Below, piece by piece: positions 1-4,971 of a stretch of 6,164 bases of DNA (the first letter of the stretch is position 1; each line of letters opens with the position of its first letter). The stretch lies in the NCBI GenBank assembly GCA_002383615.1, contig DFYN01000122.1, positions 2,254-8,417 on the forward strand. Direction: 5' to 3'. Under the pieces are notes generated by a model, which saw only the letters and a list, made by a program, of their open reading frames with translations, was not told the DNA's origin and did no database searches. The translations under genes were made by a program, and so were the position numbers. Origin of the DNA: Anaerolineaceae bacterium UBA4081. GTDB lineage: Bacteria; Chloroflexota; Anaerolineae; Anaerolineales; Anaerolineaceae.

Positions 1-275
1 ACTTCACTGGCTGGGGCATGCACCAAAAGGACATCTGCGTTGCCCTCCTCGCCCATCGTGAGCGCCTGACCGGTGCCAACGGCAACAGTTTTGACGACGT
101 ACCCGGATTGTTTTTCAAAAGCGGGGATCAGTACATCCAGCAACCCTGAGTCTTGCGTGGAGGTTGTGGTTGCTAAGATGAGGTCGGGGTTGGCTGGTTT
201 GGCATTACAACCACCCAATACCAGGGCGACCATGACAAGACAAACGAGCATTGTGAGCGTACGGGATTTATTCAT
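1..275 (-). CDS. tupA: TupA-type tungstate (oxyanion) ABC transporter substrate-binding lipoprotein, N-terminal part
   Basis: This is the periplasmic or cell-surface binding component of an ABC importer, probably for tungstate, an anion used in tungsten or molybdenum cofactor enzymes. Reading the minus strand from the ATG at 275-273, the first 22 residues form a lipoprotein signal: a basic start (NKSR), a hydrophobic stretch, and the lipobox L20-G21-G22-C23. The mature part opens with ILATTTSTQDSGLLDVLIP and continues with AVGTGQAL (about residues 69-76) and DVLLVHAP (about 83-90). These are the hallmark segments of the TupA/PBP-like family; the Thr/Ser-rich strand and the GTGQ loop contact the anion. 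Only 91 codons are present, of about 270-290 usual for the family; the rest and any permease and ATPase genes lie beyond the window. A Shine-Dalgarno AGGAG lies 9 nt upstream. Specificity for tungstate over molybdate or another anion is inferred from the motif set only. Confidence 0.85.
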   Translation of the reverse strand, partial: MNKSRTLTMLVCLVMVALVLGGCNAKPANPDLILATTTSTQDSGLLDVLIPAFEKQSGYVVKTVAVGTGQALTMGEEGNADVLLVHAPASE

Positions 276-284
276 TTTATGGGT

Positions 285-289
285 CTCCT
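285..289 (-). promoter_or_regulatory. Ribosome binding site of the tupA-type gene
   Basis: AGGAG on the minus strand, 9 nt before the ATG at 275. It fixes the start of the lipoprotein, and the signal peptide begins directly at that ATG. Confidence 0.75.
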
Positions 290-296
290 GCCTATG

Positions 297-325
297 ATTA
301 TAGAGAGACCTTTTTATAAAGTAAA
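297..325 (-). promoter_or_regulatory. Candidate promoter of the tupA-type gene
   Basis: On the minus strand a perfect -10 TATAAT (302-297) lies 17 bp from a weak -35 TTTACT (325-320). Transcription would start near 290, giving a very short leader that begins at the ribosome binding site. An alternative pairing just upstream is TTGTGC (340-335), 16 bp, TATAAA (318-313), which would leave a more normal leader. The sequence alone does not decide between them. Confidence 0.5.
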
Positions 326-344
326 TGATATTTGGCACAAGTAA

Positions 345-404
345 ATTGGATATTCAACTTAATAATCGGATAAGGATATCCAATATTGACTTTTACTATC
401 CAAT
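345..404. promoter_or_regulatory. Four-box symmetric operator candidate between divergent genes
   Basis: Four copies of one 8-bp box occur here. ATTGGATA is at 345-352 and ATCGGATA at 365-372. The reverse complement TATCCAAT is at 377-384 and at 397-404. Within each pair the boxes are exactly 20 bp apart, and both the inner and the outer pair are centred on 374.5, so the layout is a mirror image. The bases between boxes show little symmetry, as expected of separate protein contacts rather than a simple palindrome. Box 397-404 lies inside the spacer of the plus-strand promoter and box 377-384 just upstream of its -35. Box 345-352 lies upstream of the minus-strand promoter. A dimeric or tetrameric regulator controlling both directions is inferred; its identity is unknown. 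Confidence 0.55.
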
Positions 405-415
405 TATGCAATAAT
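386..415 (+). promoter_or_regulatory. Candidate sigma-70-type promoter of the CBS gene
   Basis: -35 TTGACT (386-391), an 18-bp spacer and -10 AATAAT (410-415) each match the consensus at 5 of 6 positions. The predicted start is near 422, giving a leader of about 90 nt before the ATG at 513. One symmetric operator box (397-404) sits within the spacer, so bound protein would be expected to block RNA polymerase. Confidence 0.55.
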
Positions 416-420
416 AGATT

Positions 421-480
421 ACCAACCTGACACTTGTTGGTGATGGCATATTTAGGCTCTGAAGGGTTGTGTTTTCAACC
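421..480 (+). other. Short inverted repeats in the CBS-gene leader
   Basis: ACCAAC (421-426) and GTTGGT (436-441) can form a 6-bp stem with a 9-nt loop at the very start of the predicted transcript. GGTTG (465-469) and CAACC (476-480) can form a second, 5-bp stem. CAACC at 423-427 could also pair with 465-469, so the two stems could compete. The stems are short and may have no function. The rest of the 276-512 gap holds the promoters and the operator listed separately, and no gene. Confidence 0.25.
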
Positions 481-512
481 GTTTCAACTGAAAATGAATA
501 AGGAGAGACAGG

Positions 513-956
513 ATGAGCACTGTAAAGGATTTGTTGGGATCCAAGGGTGATGATGTTTGGGCGGTTGCCCCTACTGATACAGTCAAACACGCTTTGGCGG
601 AACTGGCAGCCAAAGATATCGGTGCCCTGTTGGTGATGGAGGAGGATGTGTTGGTGGGCATCGTTTCAGAGCGGGACTTTGTGCGGGCTGTCGCAAATTA
701 TGGAGCCTGCAAACTAGATGCGCCTGTAGATGCGTATATGACGCGTGAGGTGATTACAGTTAAACCCGAAACTTATATCATTGAATGCATGGAGTTGATG
801 AGTACCCACCACTTTCGTCACCTGCCGGTGGTCAAGGGCGGCAAGGTGGTCGGCGTCATCTCCATTGGCGATGTCGTTCGAGAAATTATCGATGATAAAG
901 AATCGATGATCCGCAGCCTGGAAAATTACATCGAAGGCACCGGATACCCTCGTTAG
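513..956 (+). CDS. Stand-alone tandem CBS-domain protein
   Basis: A 147-residue soluble protein made almost entirely of two CBS domains, at about residues 4-62 and 71-126, which fold together as one Bateman module. Each repeat ends with the usual nucleotide-contact segment: G49-I-V-S-E-R-D55 in the first and G114-V-I-S-I-G-D120 in the second. The Ser and Asp of this motif contact the ribose of a bound adenosine nucleotide in characterised CBS pairs. The tail contains LENYIEG, common in this single-module class. It has no attached enzyme or transporter domain, so it probably senses AMP, ATP, NAD(H) or a related ligand and acts on an unknown partner; ligand and partner cannot be read from the sequence. 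The start is set by AAGGAG at 500-505, 7 nt before the ATG. It is transcribed divergently from the tungstate-type transporter gene and shares its operator region. It ends before a strong terminator and looks monocistronic. Confidence 0.93.
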   Translation: MSTVKDLLGSKGDDVWAVAPTDTVKHALAELAAKDIGALLVMEEDVLVGIVSERDFVRAVANYGACKLDAPVDAYMTREVITVKPETYIIECMELMSTHHFRHLPVVKGGKVVGVISIGDVVREIIDDKESMIRSLENYIEGTGYPR

Positions 957-975
957 GTGTTGACCTAGATGAGTA

Positions 976-1010
976 AAAAGGGCAGGTCGGTTGACCTGCC
1001 TTTTTGTTTT
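976..1010. terminator. Bidirectional intrinsic terminator
   Basis: GGCAGGTC (981-988) and GACCTGCC (993-1000) form a GC-rich 8-bp stem with a GGTT loop. The stem is extended by A-T pairs, with A976-A979 facing T1002-T1005. A T-rich run follows on the plus strand (1001-1010), and the minus strand reads CTTTTTACTC after the stem. It can therefore end the CBS transcript (stop at 956) and the convergent CAP-LysM transcript (stop at 1024). Confidence 0.9.
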
Positions 1011-1023
1011 CCTTATGGATGGA

Positions 1024-2007
1024 TTAATTTTCTGTCGGAGGCTTGCGCAAGAAGGCGCCTAAAACGACCAGCGCCAGTCCAACGACGCAGATACCCAGCA
1101 AGATCCATCCTGCCATTCGTCGTCCGCCATCCAGTTTTGGTAGCAATATCGCTGGTGTGGCAGTGAAGGTCGGGGTAAGCGATGCGGTTGGAGAAGGAAT
1201 TAGGGTGGGTTTAGGTGTCGGTGTATGGGGCAAGACCGTCGGGGTTATAGATGGTTCCGGACTGGGGGTATATGTGGGCACAACGTCGATGACCAGTTTC
1301 TGATTAACATAGATGGTTGTGTCGGTTTCGGGAAGGGCATTACGGGAGATAATATCAGCAATTTTGACGCCGTAGGCAATGGCAATCAACCATAGCGATT
1401 GACCGCTGGCAACCTGATGAACGATATAGCCATCCGAGCGCGGTGTGGCGATGGTGACCGGCGCTATGTACTGCGAAATGGATTGTGCGGGGATTTGCGT
1501 CGGTGCACCTGGTAAAGGAGTGGGGTTTGCCAGACCGCCGGCGATGTAGGCAGCATGCAGGACGTAATAGGGGTAGCCTTCTGCTGACAAAGCCACGGCT
1601 GCTCCGATGTTTTTGTACCAACTGGTCGTGGCTGGCAGCATATGGTCCGGGTCATTCCATGCCACATAGATGCCGTCCAGGTCAAAGTAACCGCAGGCGA
1701 TGTTCTCGGTGGCAAAGACGGTTTCGCCATTGCCATACCCTGCTGCAGCCACCCGCCCGCGGACATTTCCTAAGTGGGAGCAGGCTCCATTGGCTGCCAT
1801 TATCTCTGCCGTCACTTGGGCGGTGTACATCAATGTGTCGTCAATTACCAGGGCAGGGTAGCCATTCCCCACACGCAGGGCATTCATCCGATCGATGATG
1901 GCGTAGACATCCACCAATGCACTTTGCCCATGCGCAGGCTGGATGGGGAAGGGTAGCGCTGCCAGTAATACCACAATGATCAGGTAGATACGCAGGAAAG
2001 ACTTCAT
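1024..2007 (-). CDS. Secreted CAP-domain / LysM protein with Pro/Thr-rich stalk and C-terminal membrane anchor
   Basis: A 327-residue surface protein. Residues 1-27 are a classical signal peptide (MKSF, a long hydrophobic core, probable cleavage after AHG). Residues 33-153 match the CAP/SCP fold: an N-x-x-R start, S77-H78, E101-N102-I-A, W117 to H122, and an I-G-A-A-V strand. Cys76 and Cys105 could form a disulfide. Residues 195-240 are one LysM module (YIVHQVASGQSLWLIAIAYG and a closing VNQKLVI), which binds N-acetylglucosamine chains such as peptidoglycan. Residues 243-285 are a Pro/Thr/Ser stalk (TPSPEPS, TPTPKPT), and 298-320 a transmembrane helix followed by RKPPTEN. It is thus tethered in the membrane and reaches into the wall. 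The enzymatic role of bacterial CAP domains is unsettled, so I assign none. The frame is open up to an ATG at 2085, but the signal peptide begins at 2007 and the upstream DNA carries promoters. No Shine-Dalgarno precedes 2007. It converges on the CBS gene. Confidence 0.88.
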   Translation of the reverse strand: MKSFLRIYLIIVVLLAALPFPIQPAHGQSALVDVYAIIDRMNALRVGNGYPALVIDDTLMYTAQVTAEIMAANGACSHLGNVRGRVAAAGYGNGETVFATENIACGYFDLDGIYVAWNDPDHMLPATTSWYKNIGAAVALSAEGYPYYVLHAAYIAGGLANPTPLPGAPTQIPAQSISQYIAPVTIATPRSDGYIVHQVASGQSLWLIAIAYGVKIADIISRNALPETDTTIYVNQKLVIDVVPTYTPSPEPSITPTVLPHTPTPKPTLIPSPTASLTPTFTATPAILLPKLDGGRRMAGWILLGICVVGLALVVLGAFLRKPPTEN

Positions 2008-2014
2008 GGTAGGT

Positions 2015-2060
2015 ATTATAATTGAGATGCAGCCAGTTATAGGACGCACATTTAGGACGC
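2015..2060 (-). promoter_or_regulatory. Candidate promoter of the CAP-LysM gene, near-leaderless, with a direct repeat upstream
   Basis: On the minus strand a perfect TATAAT (2020-2015) ends 7 bp before the chosen ATG (2007-2005), so transcription would begin at or just before the start codon. No Shine-Dalgarno is present, consistent with leaderless translation. No good -35 is found at 17-18 bp. Instead the same region holds a direct repeat: TAGGACGC (plus-strand reading) at 2040-2047 and again at 2053-2060, a 13-bp period. This might be an activator site. The promoter call is inference. Confidence 0.4.
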
Positions 2061-2069
2061 CAATCGGCT

Positions 2070-2098
2070 TTGACATCCGGTGCATAGTGTGATAGAAT
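2070..2098 (+). promoter_or_regulatory. Near-consensus promoter of the RNase J gene
   Basis: A perfect -35 TTGACA (2070-2075), a 17-bp spacer and -10 TAGAAT (2093-2098, 5 of 6). This is the best sigma-70-type promoter in the window. Transcription should start near 2105, giving a leader of about 177 nt. The site would lie inside the CAP-LysM gene if that gene began at 2085, which supports the start at 2007. An 11-bp palindrome, ACTGTTACAGT (2103-2113), covers the predicted start point and could be an operator or a small 5' stem. Confidence 0.7.
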
Positions 2099-2120
2099 TT
2101 TGACTGTTACAGTAATAGAA

Positions 2121-2220
2121 CCGGTTTCCAACCGGGGGTTGTGTAGATCGAAACGATAAGCTTTTGTGCAATCATGACGATATCATCCACTCCGGTTGGG
2201 TTATCCCGCCGGAATGTTTT
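2121..2220 (+). promoter_or_regulatory. Attenuator-like leader structure before the RNase J gene
   Basis: Three mutually exclusive stems can be drawn in the untranslated leader. Stem 1: CCGGTT (2121-2126) with AACCGG (2130-2135), loop TCC. Stem 2: 2128-2137 with 2190-2199, ten pairs including one G-U, built on CCAACCGG and CCGGTTGG. Stem 3: 2191-2213, pairing TCCGG with CCGGA and TGGG with CCCG around a TTAT loop with one bulged base, followed by ATGTTTTATT. Stem 3 with its T-rich tail resembles an intrinsic terminator, stem 2 would prevent it, and stem 1 would prevent stem 2. This is the layout of a transcription attenuator. The U-tract is interrupted, so termination strength is uncertain, and no known riboswitch or T-box is recognised. 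Confidence 0.4.
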
Positions 2221-2237
2221 ATTAACTTGAACTTATT

Positions 2238-2251
2238 CCGTCAAATGACGG
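2238..2251 (+). other. Hairpin upstream of the RNase J ribosome binding site
   Basis: CCGTC (2238-2242) pairs with GACGG (2247-2251) around an AAAT loop, 20 nt before the ribosome binding site AGAGG at 2272-2276. It could protect the leader or be a processing site for a nuclease. No stronger claim can be made. Apart from the listed sites, the 2008-2281 gap holds no convincing gene. Confidence 0.35.
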
Positions 2252-2281
2252 TTTGAAATCTAAAAATAAATAGAGGTATTT

Positions 2282-3919
2282 ATGAAAAACCATCCCCTGC
2301 GGATCATTCCGCTTGGCGGTCTTGGCGAAGTTGGTCGCAACATGATGGTGTATGAGTATGGCAACGATTTAATCGTTGTTGATACAGGTCTGATGTTTCC
2401 AGATAATGGAATGTTGGGCATTGATTACATCATCCCAGACATTGAATATTTACGCCAAAACAAGGATCGCATTCGTGCCATCTTCATCACCCATGGTCAT
2501 GAAGATCATATTGGCGCTATTCACCATGTAATGGCTGAGATTCAGGCTCCGATCTATGCTACCAAACTGACTGCTGGTCTGATTGAGGTAAAACTCAACC
2601 GCCGCGGTATGGCAAACCGCGCAGAAATACATGTCGTGTCAGCGGGTGACAAGATTGTCGTCGGGGCATTCAGCGTCGAATTGTTTCACGTCTGCCATTC
2701 CATCCCTGATGCGGTTGGTTTGGGAATTACCACGCCTGCCGGTTTAGTCGTCCATTCGGGAGACTATAAGTTTGATCACACGCCGGTTGACGATTGGCCG
2801 ACAGATTATGCCAAACTGGCTGAGTTCTCTCAGCGCGGTGTGTTGGCGCTGCTGGCAGATTCCACCAATGCTGTCAACCCTGGTTGGACGCCTTCTGAAC
2901 GAGTGATTGAAGAAGGTTTTGACCAGGTATTCCGTAAAGCCAAGGGACGCATCCTGGTGGCAACCTTTGCGTCGCTAATCTCGCGTATGCAGCAGGTGGC
3001 AGAAGCCACCGAACGCAGCCACCGCAAATTAGCTTTTGTGGGTACCAGCATGGTGGACAATATGAAAATGGCTCGAAGTTTGGGCTATATCACCTTCCCT
3101 GAAACCCTGGTGGTCAGCATGGATGAGGCGCTGAACATGAAGGACCGCGATGTGGTCATCATGTGCACCGGTTCCCAGGGCGAACCCTCTTCCATCCTGG
3201 GACGACTGTCTAACGGCACCTATCGCGGATTGGAAATAAAGTCAGGCGATACCGTTGTGATGTCTTCACACCCCATTCCGGGTAATGAAGAAGCCGTTTA
3301 CGGCACCATCAACCGCCTGTTTGAACGCGGTGCAGATGTTGTCTACGAAGCGATTGCACCTGTGCATGTTTCCGGACATGCCAGCCAGGAAGAAATGAAA
3401 TTGCTCTTGCAATTGGTACGCCCCAAGTATGTTATTCCCATCCATGGTGAACTGCGTATGTTAAAGCGTCACGCTTTTCTGGCAGGACAAGTGGGTGTGG
3501 CAGACGAGAATATTGCGATTATCCAGAATGGTCAGATTGTTGAATTTGAGAATGGCAAAATGACAATTGCTGGACGCGTTCCGGTCGGTTCAGTGTTTAT
3601 TGACTCCTCAGGTGGCGGTGACGTAGATCCAGAGGTGATGCGGGAACGTGAGCTTTTAGCCCGCGAAGGCATTATCATGGTTCAGGTCGCGGTAGATCGG
3701 TATTCTGGCGGCATTATTGGTCAAGCAGAGGTCACCAGCCGCGGGTTGGCGTTCAAAGACGCTGATGCGGTTATGGCAGGTGCACGGCGCGTGATTGGGG
3801 ATACCCTTAGCCGCGCCAACGGTAATGCACAAAAAGACCTTGAGCAAGCGCTGGGATCTTACATTTACAGTGAGACACGGCGAAAGCCAACCATCTTTAT
3901 CTCCATTACACGTGTGTAA
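2282..3919 (+). CDS. rnj: Ribonuclease J (metallo-beta-lactamase/beta-CASP 5'-3' exo- and endoribonuclease)
   Basis: A full-length RNase J of 545 residues, close to the family's usual 550-560. RNase J degrades and matures RNA in the cytoplasm from 5'-monophosphate ends and replaces or supplements RNase E-type decay. The metallo-beta-lactamase motifs are all present: H71-x-H73-x-D75-H76 (HGHEDH), H139 in HSIPDA, D161 in SGDYKFD, and H388 in IPIHGE. The beta-CASP insert lies around residues 205-375, with TGSQGE (296-301), SSHPIPGNE (328-336) and the HVSGH motif (H362, H366) that binds the 5'-terminal phosphate. The C-terminal domain follows from about residue 445 and ends in a conserved-looking RRKPTIFISITRV. 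The start is supported by AGAGG at 2272-2276, 5 nt before the ATG, and by the family N-terminus (IIPLGGLGEVGRN). It has its own promoter, a long structured leader and a strong terminator, so it looks monocistronic. No key residue is missing. Confidence 0.97.
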   Translation: MKNHPLRIIPLGGLGEVGRNMMVYEYGNDLIVVDTGLMFPDNGMLGIDYIIPDIEYLRQNKDRIRAIFITHGHEDHIGAIHHVMAEIQAPIYATKLTAGLIEVKLNRRGMANRAEIHVVSAGDKIVVGAFSVELFHVCHSIPDAVGLGITTPAGLVVHSGDYKFDHTPVDDWPTDYAKLAEFSQRGVLALLADSTNAVNPGWTPSERVIEEGFDQVFRKAKGRILVATFASLISRMQQVAEATERSHRKLAFVGTSMVDNMKMARSLGYITFPETLVVSMDEALNMKDRDVVIMCTGSQGEPSSILGRLSNGTYRGLEIKSGDTVVMSSHPIPGNEEAVYGTINRLFERGADVVYEAIAPVHVSGHASQEEMKLLLQLVRPKYVIPIHGELRMLKRHAFLAGQVGVADENIAIIQNGQIVEFENGKMTIAGRVPVGSVFIDSSGGGDVDPEVMRERELLAREGIIMVQVAVDRYSGGIIGQAEVTSRGLAFKDADAVMAGARRVIGDTLSRANGNAQKDLEQALGSYIYSETRRKPTIFISITRV

Positions 3920-3924
3920 TCACG

Positions 3925-3953
3925 AACCCGGGTATTTGCCCGGGTTTTTCTTT
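3925..3953 (+). terminator. Intrinsic terminator of the RNase J gene
   Basis: AACCCGGG (3925-3932) pairs with CCCGGGTT (3939-3946) around a TATTTG loop, followed by TTTTTCTTT. It begins 6 nt after the stop codon and separates the RNase J gene from the next one. Confidence 0.92.
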
Positions 3954-3981
3954 ATCAAACGTAAATGTATCATGTGCTTGC

Positions 3982-3986
3982 GGAGG
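3982..3986 (+). promoter_or_regulatory. Ribosome binding site that fixes the start of the prenyltransferase-fold gene
   Basis: GGAGG lies 5 nt before the ATG at 3992. The alternative in-frame ATG at 3965 has no such site in front of it and sits close to the terminator, so 3992 is preferred. I see no convincing promoter between the terminator and this site; read-through or a non-canonical promoter must serve the gene. Confidence 0.75.
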
Positions 3987-3991
3987 GCATC

Positions 3992-4963
3992 ATGCAGCCT
4001 GTAATCGCAAAACTACTGGAAGTGGATGACCCGTTCATGGAATGGGGTGTGCGTGTGCGGCTCATGGGAGAAGACCCTGACTCACAAGCGATGCAAGTGC
4101 TGCAACAAGCCATGCGGACTTGTCCGCGGACGCAGGCGTTTTTGGACGGGCGCGATGCTGTTGGAAGGCTGCCATGGCATCCCTACCAGAAGTGGCAGGG
4201 CGGGCACTGGGTGTTGGCATTACTGGCTGACCTGGGATATCCAGGTGAGTCGCCCGAATTGCTACCCTTAGGTGCGCAAGAGCTGGAATGGTTATTGGGT
4301 GATGAGCATCTAAAAAACATCCGGACGATTGAAGGGAGAGTGAGACGGTGCACCTCACAAGAAGCCTATGCGTTGTGGGCTCTCCTGACTTTCGGTTTAG
4401 GCAATGATGGTTGTGATGAATTAGCTGCCAGGCTGATAAAATGGCAGTGGCAAGATGGGGGTTGGAACTGCGACCGTCGTCCAGAGGTGGTGCAATCCTC
4501 TTACCATGAGTCGTGGCTGCCGATGCGTGCGCTGCACTTATATGCGGAACAGAAGGGAAATGGCAGCGCCCGGCAGGCAGTTGACCGTTGTGCAGAATTG
4601 TTCCTCAAGCGGCGATTATTCCACCGCCTGCGCGATGGGTCTATCATGTCGCTGGATTTTATGCACCTGCGTTATCCGCACTACTGGCGCTACGACATTC
4701 TGGGTGCGCTCAAGATGATGGCGGAATGTGGATACCTGGCTGACCCGCGCTGTAAAGACGGCTTGGATTGGCTTGAATCCCGCCAACTGGCGGATGGGGG
4801 TTTCCCAGCCGACGACCGGTTGTACACAGTCACAACTCGGGATGTGTCCGGTCGATCAGCCGTAGCATGGGGCAGCGTAGGAAAAGCGATGAACCCCTGG
4901 GTGACCCTGGAAGCCTTAGAGGTGCTGAAGGCAGCCGGGCGTTGGTCACCTGATGAAGCGTAG
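3992..4963 (+). CDS. Prenyltransferase / squalene-cyclase-like alpha-alpha barrel protein of unknown function
   Basis: A 323-residue protein, apparently soluble, with no signal peptide. Repeated helix pairs with QW-like signatures point to the alpha/alpha-barrel fold of terpene cyclases and protein prenyltransferase beta subunits: KWQGGHW (67-73), WQWQDGGWNCD (151-161) and RQLADGGFPADD (264-275). Other striking segments are WHPYQK (62-67), SSYHESW (169-175) and FMHLRYPHYWRYDIL (223-237). The class II cyclase acid motif DxDD is absent, and at about 320 residues it is half the size of a squalene-hopene cyclase, so hopanoid cyclisation is unlikely. Cys160, Asp161 and His172 might form a metal site like the zinc site of prenyltransferases, but this is a guess. 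From memory, similar uncharacterised proteins occur in Chloroflexota and Actinobacteria. No isoprenoid gene is nearby. It converges on pcm with an 8-bp gap. Confidence 0.75.
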   Translation: MQPVIAKLLEVDDPFMEWGVRVRLMGEDPDSQAMQVLQQAMRTCPRTQAFLDGRDAVGRLPWHPYQKWQGGHWVLALLADLGYPGESPELLPLGAQELEWLLGDEHLKNIRTIEGRVRRCTSQEAYALWALLTFGLGNDGCDELAARLIKWQWQDGGWNCDRRPEVVQSSYHESWLPMRALHLYAEQKGNGSARQAVDRCAELFLKRRLFHRLRDGSIMSLDFMHLRYPHYWRYDILGALKMMAECGYLADPRCKDGLDWLESRQLADGGFPADDRLYTVTTRDVSGRSAVAWGSVGKAMNPWVTLEALEVLKAAGRWSPDEA

Positions 4964-4971
4964 CGTAGACA

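Noticed and set aside
1153..1281. Repetitive G/T-rich stretch on the plus strand that could suggest a tandem DNA repeat.
   Set aside because: It is the coding sequence of the Pro/Thr-rich stalk on the minus strand. The codons vary and no fixed-length repeat unit is present.
1485..1898. Long plus-strand open frame (137 codons) antisense to the CAP domain.
   Set aside because: Its translation is rich in Arg, His, Cys and Ser with no fold or motif, and it has no ribosome binding site. It is a by-product of the real gene on the other strand.
2008..2085. Extension of the CAP-LysM protein to an upstream ATG at 2085, adding 26 residues.
   Set aside because: The added residues would bury a classical signal peptide inside the chain, have no ribosome binding site, and overlap the strong RNase J promoter and a perfect TATAAT.
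2174..2230. An 18-codon open frame starting with ATG in the RNase J leader, overlapping the terminator-like hairpin; a possible attenuator leader peptide.
   Set aside because: No ribosome binding site precedes it and it has no run of regulatory codons. A short frame of this size is expected by chance.
3965..3991. Earlier in-frame ATG at 3965 for the prenyltransferase-fold gene.
   Set aside because: A strong GGAGG lies 5 nt before the ATG at 3992, while nothing suitable precedes 3965.
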